Below are positions 18,850 to 27,108 of a stretch of 64,000 nucleotides of DNA, piece by piece (positions within the stretch are counted from its first letter, which is position 1; each line of letters begins with the position of its first letter). This stretch comes from Leptospiraceae bacterium. GTDB taxonomy: Bacteria; Spirochaetota; Leptospiria; Leptospirales; Leptospiraceae. The DNA lies in assembly GCA_017996175.1 (NCBI GenBank), contig JAGOHK010000001.1:62001-126000 (forward strand). Direction: 5' to 3'. The notes beneath the pieces were generated by a model. That model did not search any database. It was not told where the DNA came from and was given only the letters and a program-made list of their open reading frames with translations. A program made the position numbers and the translations under genes.

Positions 18850-20322
18850 ATGAATCATAATAAACTTAATCAATTTTTTATTTATCAATTAAATACAAGA
18901 ATTTTTTGTATAGAAAACGGTGTTTCAATTTTACAGAGCCCAGAAAGTTTTTTTTTCAGCGAAGAAGTCCTTGCTTCAGACGCGGTTTGGTTAATGGGAG
19001 TTTGGTCTCCTTCTCCAGCGTCAATAGAGATTTGTAAAAAACATGAAGGTTTAGACCATGAATTCCGTAAAGCATTACCAGATTTACAAGTTTCAGACTT
19101 GATTGGCTCTCCTTATGCTGTCTATGAATACAAGCCTAATCCCCTTATTGCAAGCCATTCTCTTCAATTAAAACAGTTCCGATATAAATTAAACACAATT
19201 GGGAAAAGATTAATTTTAGACTTTGTTCCGAATCATCTGGCAGTTGATTCTCCTTTGATAGACCAACACCCCGATTTATTTTTACATAAAAAAGAACCGA
19301 ATGCAACTGTTTGTAAAAATTCTTTTTTGCATAAAAATGGACGAATCTATTACTACGGGCGTGATCCTTATTACGATGGTTGGACTGACACAGTGCAATG
19401 GGATTTTTCGCATCCAGAAACTCTTCGTTTGCATACAAAAATAATTTTAGAATTAGCTGACCTTTGTGATGGAATCAGATGTGATATGGCAATGCTTCCA
19501 CTCGAAGATGTATTTAAAAGCACGCACGGTTTACCGGCATTACCCTACTGGAAAGATTTGATTACAAGCATCAAGGAATTCAGACCCGGGTTTCTTTTTA
19601 TCGCAGAGGTGTATTGGAATCGAGAATACGATTTACAACAACTTGGATTTGATTATACGTATGACAAAACGTTATACGATAGACTAAAGAATAGAGATGG
19701 GGAAGGAGTTCGATTGCATTTAGAGGCAACAGAGGAATACCAAAATCATTCTCTTAGGTTTCTCGAAAACCACGATGAAGAAAGAGCAGCTTCTATATTT
19801 GGAGAATTTTCGAATTCGAACTTTGCTTTACTTTGTTTTTTACCCGGAAGTATACTCTATCACCAAGGACAAAGCGATGGACGTAAGATTAAAGTTCCAG
19901 TCCAATTAGGACGTTATCCGAAAGAGCCAAGCGATTATTTGACGGAGAATTTTTATCAAAGAGCATTTACTACCATTCAAAGAAGACAGAACAAAAACTT
20001 AGAGTTCGAAATTTTCGAATTAAAACCATACTCGGAAGAGTTTCCCCTAAAAGATTGTATTGTTCGCTCTATTGTGAATAGAGTAGAAAAACATATAGAG
20101 ATATTAATTTTCAATTCTTATTCTCACGAAATTATGGGAGCATTGCATTTACCAGAAAGCATTCGTGAAATTATAAAAGATTTGAATAAAAAAGAATTTA
20201 TTTTAAACGATATTGTTTCGGGCGAAAATTACTCCCGCGAAAAAGAAGCTATTTTACGCGGAATATTTATCCGATTGCAAGCAGGAAAAGCACACTGGTT
20301 TGTTGTGGATTACACGGAGTAG
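18850..20322 (+). CDS. GH13 alpha-amylase family enzyme
   Basis: 490 residues, no signal peptide, so a cytoplasmic glucan-active enzyme. All four conserved GH13 regions are present: LDFVPNHL (region I), GIRCDMAML with the nucleophile Asp212 (II), FIAEVYW with acid/base Glu253 (III) and LENHDEE with Asp309 (IV). A C-terminal beta domain follows. Specificity (amylase, maltohydrolase or transferase) cannot be told from these motifs. The start ATG lies only 12 bases from the proposed start of the divergent binding-protein gene and has no clear Shine-Dalgarno, so it may be leaderless or weakly translated. Confidence 0.85.
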   Translation: MNHNKLNQFFIYQLNTRIFCIENGVSILQSPESFFFSEEVLASDAVWLMGVWSPSPASIEICKKHEGLDHEFRKALPDLQVSDLIGSPYAVYEYKPNPLIASHSLQLKQFRYKLNTIGKRLILDFVPNHLAVDSPLIDQHPDLFLHKKEPNATVCKNSFLHKNGRIYYYGRDPYYDGWTDTVQWDFSHPETLRLHTKIILELADLCDGIRCDMAMLPLEDVFKSTHGLPALPYWKDLITSIKEFRPGFLFIAEVYWNREYDLQQLGFDYTYDKTLYDRLKNRDGEGVRLHLEATEEYQNHSLRFLENHDEERAASIFGEFSNSNFALLCFLPGSILYHQGQSDGRKIKVPVQLGRYPKEPSDYLTENFYQRAFTTIQRRQNKNLEFEIFELKPYSEEFPLKDCIVRSIVNRVEKHIEILIFNSYSHEIMGALHLPESIREIIKDLNKKEFILNDIVSGENYSREKEAILRGIFIRLQAGKAHWFVVDYTE

Positions 20323-20379
20323 CGACATATTATTCACAAATGATTTTGCAAATCGCCGATAGGCTATTTTCATATACTA

Positions 20380-20416
20380 CAGATTGATAATCGAGCGAAG
20401 CGAGATTATCAATCTG
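20380..20416. repeat. Palindromic hairpin repeat, family 3, copy 2
   Basis: CAGATTGATAATCGAGCG followed by its complement and GGGTA. It is related to 2093-2130, with different but still pairing stem bases. It lies between the convergent amylase and SPOR-protein genes, where it could act as a bidirectional transcription barrier. Confidence 0.65.
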
Positions 20417-20424
20417 GGTAATAA

Positions 20425-21105
20425 TTAAAATTGAATATTTTTAATAGAGGCTTCTTCGAATACTCCGCCGCGGAATTTTTTAATTTGTTTTAAAACCAAT
20501 TTAGCATCTTTTACATTGTAGTAATAGCCTAAGTAGAGTTTGCCGGTGGAAGTACGAAATAATCTACCTTGGAATTCTTGTTGGTCTTTGATTAAACTTG
20601 CACCCCATTTATTTGCTTCTTCTCGGCTAAATGTTCCAATTTGAATGATGTAATTGGTTTGGTTTAATTTAGGTGGAAATTTTAAATCTTTGTGAATAGT
20701 TGGAAGTGCAGTTTTGGTAGATTTCTTTGTTGAAACTTCATTTGTGAATCCGTCTTCATCAGAAAGTTCTGCTTTTCCTTCTCTTGCGTTCGTTTGTTCA
20801 GGAGTTTCAACAGACAGTGCGGTGTCGGATGAATTTACATTTCGAAATGTATTGGATTCGTTTCCGAGAAAATAAGATTCCTTTTGGTCTATCTTCATTC
20901 CAATTACAAGACCAGAAGTAAAAAAGAGAATCGCTCCGATAAATAGGTATAAAAAAGACAAGGGCTGGTGGTTTGAATTCAGGAGATTCAAAATAGAGCC
21001 ACTACCGGCGCTTCTAGAGTTTTTTCCGAGTGAAATTTTCGGCTCGGTAGAATGTAATCTTCTATCATCTTTTTTTAATTTTCTAGAATAATCTACGTTT
21101 TGCAT
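20425..21105 (-). CDS. SPOR-domain membrane protein
   Basis: 226 residues: a basic cytoplasmic N-terminus, one transmembrane helix (about residues 52-72, LSFLYLFIGAILFFTSGLVIG), a low-complexity Ser/Thr/Glu linker, and a C-terminal SPOR domain (about 148-226, beginning NYIIQIGTFSREEANKWGASL). SPOR domains bind glycan strands of peptidoglycan lacking stem peptides, usually at division sites. The protein is therefore probably an inner-membrane factor of division or cell-wall remodelling. The domain call rests on the strand-helix pattern and the I-Q-I-G-T-F motif. Confidence 0.82.
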   Translation of the reverse strand: MQNVDYSRKLKKDDRRLHSTEPKISLGKNSRSAGSGSILNLLNSNHQPLSFLYLFIGAILFFTSGLVIGMKIDQKESYFLGNESNTFRNVNSSDTALSVETPEQTNAREGKAELSDEDGFTNEVSTKKSTKTALPTIHKDLKFPPKLNQTNYIIQIGTFSREEANKWGASLIKDQQEFQGRLFRTSTGKLYLGYYYNVKDAKLVLKQIKKFRGGVFEEASIKNIQF

Positions 21106-21199
21106 ATCTCTTCATTCCCCGTTTTGTACTTCTATTTTCGGCAAAAACCCCACTTTTTTATGGAGAATTTCTCAATCATACATAATATTTTTAGCCTAG

Positions 21200-21325
21200 A
21201 AGAATACCACCGATGGGCACCGAGAGCACCGATAAAAGATACGATAATTCTTAAATATTCGTGATTTGGTTTATCCACATCATTTTTCATCGTTCTTTTA
21301 TCGGTGTCCATCGGTGGTAATCTTT
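21200..21325. repeat. Family 2 inverted-repeat element, copy 1
   Basis: Begins AATACCACCGATGGGCACCG and ends with TTATCGGTGTCCATCGGTGG, so the ends pair over about 20 bases with a roughly 80-base interior. The same terminal words recur at 46685-46853. No coding capacity. Confidence 0.65.
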
Positions 21326-21360
21326 GAGAAGGCTTCCCTTAACTTGACAGCATTGAACGA

Positions 21361-21480
21361 CGCATATATGAAACGGAAAAGAATAATTGAATCAATGTGA
21401 CATCGTTTTGTTATCGGTGCTCTCGGTGCCCATGCTTCGATACGCTCCGCTACTCAGCACAAGTCGGTGGTATTCTTTTG
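21361..21480. repeat. Family 2 element, partial copy 2 with insertion
   Basis: The stretch GACATCGTTTTGTTATCGGT and TGCTCTCGGTGCCCAT matches the right half of the copy at 46685-46853, including the interior (ACGACGCA ... AAAAGAATA). About 30 bases (GCTTCGATACGCTCCGCTAC and TCAGCACAAG) interrupt the terminal arm before TCGGTGGTATTCTTTT. Confidence 0.55.
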
Positions 21481-21624
21481 AGGTAATCTTTTGAATTTTC
21501 TTCTTGCTAAATTTACGATGTACGTTAGTGTTCGCGCGAGAGTAAAAAGGAATAAATGGATTGCATACCCGTCTTAATTTTCCGATAAGTAATTTAGCTG
21601 AATAGAAATGGTAAAAACTAATCA

Positions 21625-23184
21625 ATGAACGTCTATCTTTTTGTAGCTGTAGTCTTAGCCTTAGGCATTCTAGCCGTAGTCTATTTTGTTTTTTTTGGAA
21701 CAAAGGCAAATATCGTAGAAAAGGCATTAGCTCTTGCTGCCATGGGAAACTTTTTGGATGCCAAGGCAACTCTTCGTGAGCAACTTGATTTAGACCCAAA
21801 TGACTCAAAACTACTATTTACATTTTCAAAAGTTTATGCAATGGAAAATGATCTTTTGAATGAAGTAACCTACTTAGAAAAAGTAAAAAATATAGGAAAA
21901 TACGAAAAAGAATTTCCGCCCATCCAAGTAATCAATCGAATCGCAAATATTTACTACCAACAAGATATGTTCGATGAGGCATTCTTCTATTATCTCGATT
22001 CATTAAATCACGATCCTGTAAATTTGGAAGCGCTTATTCGTTTGGCGTTCATGGCAGTTGGTCAGAAAGACTTTGAAATCGCTGATAAATTTATGCGTCA
22101 GATTCCAGATGAAGAAGTTAAAATTCAATCCTACTTCATCGCAAAAGGTGTAGTAACCGCAATGCTGAACCGCGATAATGATTTTGAATACTTTGAAAAG
22201 GCATTTAACATTGATCATAATTCCCCCGTTGCTGGATTCTTATACGCTCTGTCTCTTTCTAAAATTCGCAAATTCAAAGAAGCATTAGATATAGTCAGTC
22301 CACTTCTAGATATGACAGCAGATGATTTAGTAAAATTTACTATTTCCCAATTTATCATGACTTTAAATTCCTCCATGAGTGATTATGTATCCGCACTTGC
22401 AAATGCAAAAACTTGTATTGAAATAGCAAAAAGAAACGAATGGCATTTAGAAGCAGCAGAGTGTAATTCTTATTATGCGATGTTATGTATAGTTTTAAAT
22501 GATCTAGAGCAAGCGACCGAATATTTAATTGAAGCGGAAGCAGAGAGAGTTGATGACTATGATATAATGAGTCTCGCCCAATACAAAGCAGACTTAGAAG
22601 ATGGAACGGCTACTCCCGGTAAAACTTCTGTTCGAGGTTATAATCTAAAGAATACAATTAAAGATCTCCCAGAAAAACTTTTTCCAAAAGAAAGATATTT
22701 CGAAATATCTGGACTAAAAGCACCTGAAACAATCAATATTCGTGGAATGATTAATGAAGAAGGACAAAAAATCATCTCAAAACTAAACCAGTTGAGTCCC
22801 GACAAAATTTCAAAGCTCAACTCTATGAAGGGAAATACTTTTAAAAACACTTGTATTAAGATTTTAGCTGAATATGGATACAAAGTTAAACGAGAGTTAC
22901 CCGCTCTTGAAGCAGAGGGAGCAAATTTCGTATGCGTAAAAAAAACTGATGAAGAGTCAAAAGCTGTTTTTCGAATTAGAAAATGGAAAAATATGACCAT
23001 ATCGGATGTATTTTTAACAGAACTGTTAAACTTAATGTCCGAACAAGGGGCTACTAAAGGTTATGTGATTGGATCTGCCGAACTTACCGCCGGTGCAAAA
23101 AAAGTAATCAAAGCGAATGATGGTATGATTGTGATTGTCACTGGCAAAGAATTAGAAAGCCTTCTAGAAAAAGTGATTAAGTAA
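21625..23184 (+). CDS. Membrane TPR protein with a degenerate Mrr-like nuclease domain
   Basis: 519 residues. An N-terminal transmembrane helix (about residues 3-26) is followed by a long TPR-type helical array (about 30-300), a linker, and a C-terminal domain from about residue 395. That domain has the order of the Mrr restriction-endonuclease fold: helix FKNTCIKILAEYGYKV, a strand pair, a strand-helix VFLTELLNLMSEQGATKGYVIGS, and AKKVIKANDGMIVIVTGKELESLLE. The usual catalytic D and Q-x-K are not seen: the positions read EGANFV and RIRKW. It is therefore probably a DNA-binding or structural fold, not an active nuclease. No restriction-system genes are adjacent. The ATG lacks a clear Shine-Dalgarno. 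Confidence 0.72.
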   Translation: MNVYLFVAVVLALGILAVVYFVFFGTKANIVEKALALAAMGNFLDAKATLREQLDLDPNDSKLLFTFSKVYAMENDLLNEVTYLEKVKNIGKYEKEFPPIQVINRIANIYYQQDMFDEAFFYYLDSLNHDPVNLEALIRLAFMAVGQKDFEIADKFMRQIPDEEVKIQSYFIAKGVVTAMLNRDNDFEYFEKAFNIDHNSPVAGFLYALSLSKIRKFKEALDIVSPLLDMTADDLVKFTISQFIMTLNSSMSDYVSALANAKTCIEIAKRNEWHLEAAECNSYYAMLCIVLNDLEQATEYLIEAEAERVDDYDIMSLAQYKADLEDGTATPGKTSVRGYNLKNTIKDLPEKLFPKERYFEISGLKAPETINIRGMINEEGQKIISKLNQLSPDKISKLNSMKGNTFKNTCIKILAEYGYKVKRELPALEAEGANFVCVKKTDEESKAVFRIRKWKNMTISDVFLTELLNLMSEQGATKGYVIGSAELTAGAKKVIKANDGMIVIVTGKELESLLEKVIK

Positions 23185-23192
23185 GTCTATTT

Positions 23193-23347
23193 TAACGTGA
23201 ATTCGATATAAGGAATTAGAATGATTTATTAAGCGCACCAAAGTGTCATTCCCGAGTTTTTTTGTCGGGAATCTCAACTTATACAGATCCCCGACAGAAA
23301 ATTTCGGGGATGACAAGAAGGTTAATCCTAACACCGAACGCATGTTA
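23193..23347. repeat. Family 1 element, copy D (complete)
   Basis: 155 bp, ends TAACGTGAATTCG and CGAACGCATGTTA, with internal arms GTCATTCCCGAG and CAGAAAATTTCGGGGATGAC. It lies between two convergent genes. Its last three bases (TTA) are the stop codon of the glutaredoxin-like gene on the minus strand, so the element defines that gene's end. Confidence 0.8.
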
Positions 23348-23989
23348 TTTTATTACTTTAGATAAATCTTTAAAAGTTGCTCCTTGAAAAATATTATCTT
23401 TAACTTCGACAACAGGAAATTGGTAATTAAATTCCAATTTCTTCTTATTCAATTTTGAACGCATTTCTTCTTCCATTTCTTTCTCAGCGATATTTTTTAA
23501 TTCATATTTCATTTGACGGGCGCGGAAATTATCTATTAGCCGGCTTGTTTCAGGACTTTCCATTACACTATAAATAATAATTTTATTCCGTTCGCTAAAT
23601 GTTTTATATTGAGACGGGTAATTTAGCCTTCGAATAAAATCATAGAAATTAGGTCGAATAAAAACTTTTGAATCATAAACAACCACAGGGAGATGAATAT
23701 TACCTATATTTGGATAAGCGGCTCGGGCATGATTTCGCATTTCTTCTGTTTTAGATTTATCATCAGAAAGTTCATAGTAAGTAAATTTTATAGCAGAATT
23801 TTCCAAGTTCATTTTGAAATCTTTACAAAAAACACATCCTCTTTCTCCATAGACCAATATTTCTTTAGCAAACAGAAAAGCAGTTTGAGAGAAAAAAAGA
23901 AAGAAAATGAAAAATAATGTTGTATAAGGTTTATTGAACGTAAAGGACACTGAAACAATTTTTAGTATATTTTTTTTCAAGACTTTCAT
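23345..23989 (-). CDS. Exported double glutaredoxin-like protein
   Basis: 214 residues. After a basic N-terminus and a hydrophobic segment (about 22-42, likely signal peptide or anchor, cleavage near FAKE), the first glutaredoxin-like domain (about 43-125) carries the redox motif CVFC and the cis-Pro strand LPVVVYDSK. A second domain (about 135-214) repeats the fold, with FPVVEVKDNIFQG, but has S-P-E-T where CxxC would be. It is probably a periplasmic thiol-disulfide protein with one active and one inactive domain. The ATG overlaps the stop of the SDR gene by four bases; the TAA stop is provided by a family 1 repeat. Confidence 0.75.
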   Translation of the reverse strand: MKVLKKNILKIVSVSFTFNKPYTTLFFIFFLFFSQTAFLFAKEILVYGERGCVFCKDFKMNLENSAIKFTYYELSDDKSKTEEMRNHARAAYPNIGNIHLPVVVYDSKVFIRPNFYDFIRRLNYPSQYKTFSERNKIIIYSVMESPETSRLIDNFRARQMKYELKNIAEKEMEEEMRSKLNKKKLEFNYQFPVVEVKDNIFQGATFKDLSKVIK

Positions 23990-24762
23990 TTCTTCAATGT
24001 AGGCAAAATACTCTTAGCCGCAAGTGACATTAAAAAATCTATTGGCTTAGGAAATAGTTTATAAGTAAGTGCCGCCGCATTATAAAGAATTCCAGGTATT
24101 ACAACGGCTTCCTTTTTATGGATAGAATCTTCGACACACTGGGCAATTTCGGATGGATCATCGAAAGGAACAAAAGGAGTATCGTGAAATTGTTTGGTCA
24201 TTTCAGTTTTTGTAGTACCGGGAAGCACACAGCCTACGTGGATATTGTATGGCTCAAGTTCGATTTTTAAACTAGTGCATAAGGAATAAAGTGCTGCCTT
24301 ACTTGCTGCATAACTAGAATTACCCGGAAATGGAACGATAGCACCAAAGGAACTAATACAAATAATATTTCCACCGCCCACCTTTTTCAAAATAGGAATA
24401 TATTCTTTGATTATATAAACAGGACTAAGATAATTTATATCCAGTTCTCGTTTGATTTGATCATAAGAATTATCCTCAAAGGAGACACTTGTAGAAATTC
24501 CAGCATTTAAAACAAGATTAGTTATGTTGGGAAATGTCTTTTGAATTTCATCAACTACTTCTTTTACGTTTGCCATATCGGAAAAATCTGCAATCACATA
24601 ATAAGTCTTAGCCCCTAGAGATTTACATTCTAAAGCTACAGATTTTAAATCCGACTCAGTCCGAGCGGCTAATACCAATTCATAGCCCTTTTTTGCGAAA
24701 TGCAGAGCAATCGCTTTGCCAATTCCGCGAGACGCTCCTGTGATTAACATTTTTTTATTCAT
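23986..24762 (-). CDS. Short-chain dehydrogenase/reductase (SDR)
   Basis: 258 residues, classical SDR length. The nucleotide-binding motif TGASRGIGKA is at the N-terminus, NLVLNAGIS is the structural NAG motif, the catalytic Ser is in CISSFGAIV and YAASK is the YxxxK pair. A hydrophobic tail (PKPIDFLMSLAAKSILP) may give membrane association. The substrate cannot be told. It lies one base after the deacetylase gene and overlaps the glutaredoxin-like gene, so it is in a tight operon. Confidence 0.88.
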   Translation of the reverse strand: MNKKMLITGASRGIGKAIALHFAKKGYELVLAARTESDLKSVALECKSLGAKTYYVIADFSDMANVKEVVDEIQKTFPNITNLVLNAGISTSVSFEDNSYDQIKRELDINYLSPVYIIKEYIPILKKVGGGNIICISSFGAIVPFPGNSSYAASKAALYSLCTSLKIELEPYNIHVGCVLPGTTKTEMTKQFHDTPFVPFDDPSEIAQCVEDSIHKKEAVVIPGILYNAAALTYKLFPKPIDFLMSLAAKSILPTLKK

Positions 24763-24763
24763 C

Positions 24764-25693
24764 TTAGCTCCTTAACACAGCCACATGTGCTTCCACTGAA
24801 TCAGAAAGCGCGTCTAAGTCATACCCACCTTCTAAAAACGAAATAATTCTACTTTTGCAAACTTCTTTCGCTTTAGCGGAAATAATCTCAGTAAACCGCT
24901 CAAATGCAGAGGTAGTCAAATTCATTCCGCCCAACGGATCATCTCTATGTGCATCAAAACCAGCAGAAATTAGTATGAATTCAGGTTGAAATTTGTCTAT
25001 TGCTGGAATCACTTTTTCTTGGAAAACATTCAGATAATCTTCGTTAGACGCTCCTCTCGGAAGCGGAATATTCAGATTATACCCTAAACCCTTACCAGAA
25101 CCTTTGTCTTTCTCTGCACCTGTTCCCGGATAAAACGGATATTGGTGAGTCGAAATAAAATAAACAGAATCATCCTCATAAAAACTATGTTCGGTTCCAT
25201 TTCCATGATGAACATCCCAGTCTAGGATTAAAACTTTTCCAATTCCTTTGGATTGAAGGTATTTTGCAGTAACCGCTACATTATTAAACATACAAAAACC
25301 CATCGCATGGTGTTTCTCTGCATGATGACCAGGAGGACGAACAAGCGAAATACCGTTATTAGCCTTTCCGTCTAAAATTATATCCGCGAGAGTAATGCCT
25401 GAACCAGAAGCAAGTACCGCCGCTTTGTATGATCCAGGAGAATACGGAGTATCCCCATCAAAATATCCGCCGCCTGATTTTACTCTTTTCTGAAAGTCCC
25501 TTATATAGGACAAGGTATGTATAGCAGAAATCTCTTCTTCTGTGGCTTCGCGAATTTCTGGTTGGAGCAAGTCTTTGAAATAAGATTTAGATTTTAATTT
25601 ATCTAAAATGGAAGTTAATCGTTTGTAATTCTCAGGATGATGACCGGTCTCGTGGTCTAAAAATTCGTCTCTATAAGCAAGTGCAGTTGTCAT
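24764..25693 (-). CDS. Histone deacetylase-like (AcuC/HDAC superfamily) amidohydrolase
   Basis: 309 residues. The zinc and charge-relay motifs of the arginase/deacetylase superfamily are intact: RPPGHHAEKHHAMGFCMFN, LDWDVHHGNGT and ISAGFDAHRDDPLGG, with the C-terminal SFLEGGYDLDAL. Bacterial members deacetylate small acetylated amines or acetyl-lysine proteins. The gene overlaps the small membrane protein gene upstream by four bases and is followed one base later by the SDR. Confidence 0.9.
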   Translation of the reverse strand: MTTALAYRDEFLDHETGHHPENYKRLTSILDKLKSKSYFKDLLQPEIREATEEEISAIHTLSYIRDFQKRVKSGGGYFDGDTPYSPGSYKAAVLASGSGITLADIILDGKANNGISLVRPPGHHAEKHHAMGFCMFNNVAVTAKYLQSKGIGKVLILDWDVHHGNGTEHSFYEDDSVYFISTHQYPFYPGTGAEKDKGSGKGLGYNLNIPLPRGASNEDYLNVFQEKVIPAIDKFQPEFILISAGFDAHRDDPLGGMNLTTSAFERFTEIISAKAKEVCKSRIISFLEGGYDLDALSDSVEAHVAVLRS

Positions 25694-25995
25694 CTCTCTA
25701 ACTTTTCATTCAAAAAAATATATTTTGTCCAGTTATATATCCATGTAAAAGCAAGAATCACCACCACGACATTGGCATCCGACTTCAAGAAAAAAGTAAG
25801 TCCCCAACACAAAGGAAGTAACATGAAAAACGTGTAAGCCGTAAGCAAATAAACGGAGCCAGTATTTCTCCAATCAGAAACTGAATTCCTTAGCGCAGAG
25901 GCTATTGACGAGTAGCCGACCTCAAAGCCAAGTGACTTTTTGGCTAACTGAAAGAATGCAATAAATAGAACTGTGATTAGTATAGAGTATATCAT
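25690..25995 (-). CDS. Small membrane protein, unknown
   Basis: 101 residues with three hydrophobic segments (about 1-17, 48-70 and 74-90). No motif that I recognise. It overlaps the deacetylase gene by four bases, which supports its being a real gene. It starts 123 bases after the malate dehydrogenase stop; a GC-rich hairpin lies in that gap. Confidence 0.6.
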   Translation of the reverse strand: MIYSILITVLFIAFFQLAKKSLGFEVGYSSIASALRNSVSDWRNTGSVYLLTAYTFFMLLPLCWGLTFFLKSDANVVVVILAFTWIYNWTKYIFLNEKLER

Positions 25996-26052
25996 TTCGT
26001 ATTACTACCTATCCCCGACCGTATATTACTTGTTGTATGAATACAATTAAGT

Positions 26053-26075
26053 CCCCTTCCCTCAGAGGGAAGGGG
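26053..26075. repeat. Perfect GC-rich hairpin downstream of mdh
   Basis: CCCCTTCCCT, a three-base loop CAG, and AGGGAAGGGG: a 10-bp perfect stem. No T run follows on either strand, so it is not a standard terminator. It may stabilise the mdh transcript's 3' end or be a mobile palindrome; flanking words (CAACTTGTTAGGATTCTACA) contain a second small inverted repeat. Confidence 0.5.
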
Positions 26076-26118
26076 CAACTTGTTAGGATTCTACAAGTAG
26101 TTAAAGCCAGGGGTTAGG

Positions 26119-27099
26119 TCAAAGCATTTCCTTTACGTCGTTTCTTTCAGCAACTAATTCATCATGTGTAATTTTGAATTTTTCTTTGCCGAAATCATTG
26201 AGTGGAACGTCTTGAACGATTTTGTAATCCTTTCCATCAGAAGAGATTGGGTAACCAAAGATTAGCCCCTTTTCAACACCATAACTTCCATCAGAATGAG
26301 TTGCAACACTAAACCAATCACCTGGTTTGGTAGGTGTTGTTAGATTTACAACGGTGTCTACTACTGCGTTAGCCGCAGAAGCCGCGCTGGAAGAACCACG
26401 AGCAGCGATGATCGCAGCACCACGTTTTTGAACGGTAGAAATGAAATCGCCTTTTAACCAAGCTTCGTCTTTGATTAAATCAGTCGCAGGTTTCCCGTCA
26501 ATTTTTGCGTTGTAAAAATCAGGGTATTGAGTTGCAGAATGATTTCCCCAAATAACGAGATTGCTTACTTTAGATACAGGATAACCAGCTTTTTGCGCTA
26601 GTTGCGTTTTTGCACGGTTTTCGTCTAACTTGGTTAAGGCAAACCATCTGTTAGAAGGAATTCCTTTTGCGTTATTCATTGCAATCAGGCAGTTGGTATT
26701 ACAAGGATTACCCACAACAAGAACTCTTACATCGCTGTTTGCTTTTGCTTCGAGAGACTTTCCTTGTTTTGTGAAAATTCCACCGTTGATTTTTAAAAGA
26801 TCTCCCCTTTCCATTCCCGCTTTTCTAGGAACAGATCCAACTAGAAGCGCCCAGTTGATATCGTTAAACGCAACATCTAATTCAGAGGTAACAGTTACTT
26901 TTTGTAAAAGTGGAAATGCACAATCGTCTAATTCCATTACTACACCTTTTAGTGCAGGAAGTGCTGCTTCCAATTCTAATAATTGTAATTCTACAGCCGT
27001 GTCTGGTCCAAACATTTGACCAGATGCAATTCTAAATAATAGGGAATATCCTATTTGTCCCGCTGCTCCTGTTACCGCTACTTTTACTGTTTTACTCAT
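26119..27099 (-). CDS. mdh: Malate dehydrogenase
   Basis: 326 residues, the cytosolic-type malate dehydrogenase used by many bacteria; it interconverts malate and oxaloacetate with NAD(H) in the TCA cycle. The NAD loop is [12 protein letters not shown], substrate-binding arginines are in [19 protein letters not shown] is present, and the catalytic histidine is in [12 protein letters not shown]. The start has AAGGAG six bases upstream. It begins ten bases after the DsbA-like gene, so the two are co-transcribed. Confidence 0.96.
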   Translation of the reverse strand: MSKTVKVAVTGAAGQIGYSLLFRIASGQMFGPDTAVELQLLELEAALPALKGVVMELDDCAFPLLQKVTVTSELDVAFNDINWALLVGSVPRKAGMERGDLLKINGGIFTKQGKSLEAKANSDVRVLVVGNPCNTNCLIAMNNAKGIPSNRWFALTKLDENRAKTQLAQKAGYPVSKVSNLVIWGNHSATQYPDFYNAKIDGKPATDLIKDEAWLKGDFISTVQKRGAAIIAARGSSSAASAANAVVDTVVNLTTPTKPGDWFSVATHSDGSYGVEKGLIFGYPISSDGKDYKIVQDVPLNDFGKEKFKITHDELVAERNDVKEML

Positions 27100-27108
27100 G
27101 TCTTCTCC

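Larger units (their letters stand above)
21106..21624. other. Non-coding stretch with family 2 repeats
   Basis: 519 bases without a credible gene. It holds two inverted-repeat segments (21200-21325 and 21361-21480) separated by a short spacer. Upstream sequence of the divergent SPOR and TPR-Mrr genes must also lie here, but I cannot point to a convincing promoter. Confidence 0.6.

Noticed and set aside
21625-23184. Active type IV restriction enzyme
   Set aside because: Catalytic residues of the Mrr fold are not seen and a transmembrane helix and TPRs precede the domain.
26053-26075. mdh intrinsic terminator
   Set aside because: The stem is perfect but no T run follows on either strand, so I list it as a hairpin only.
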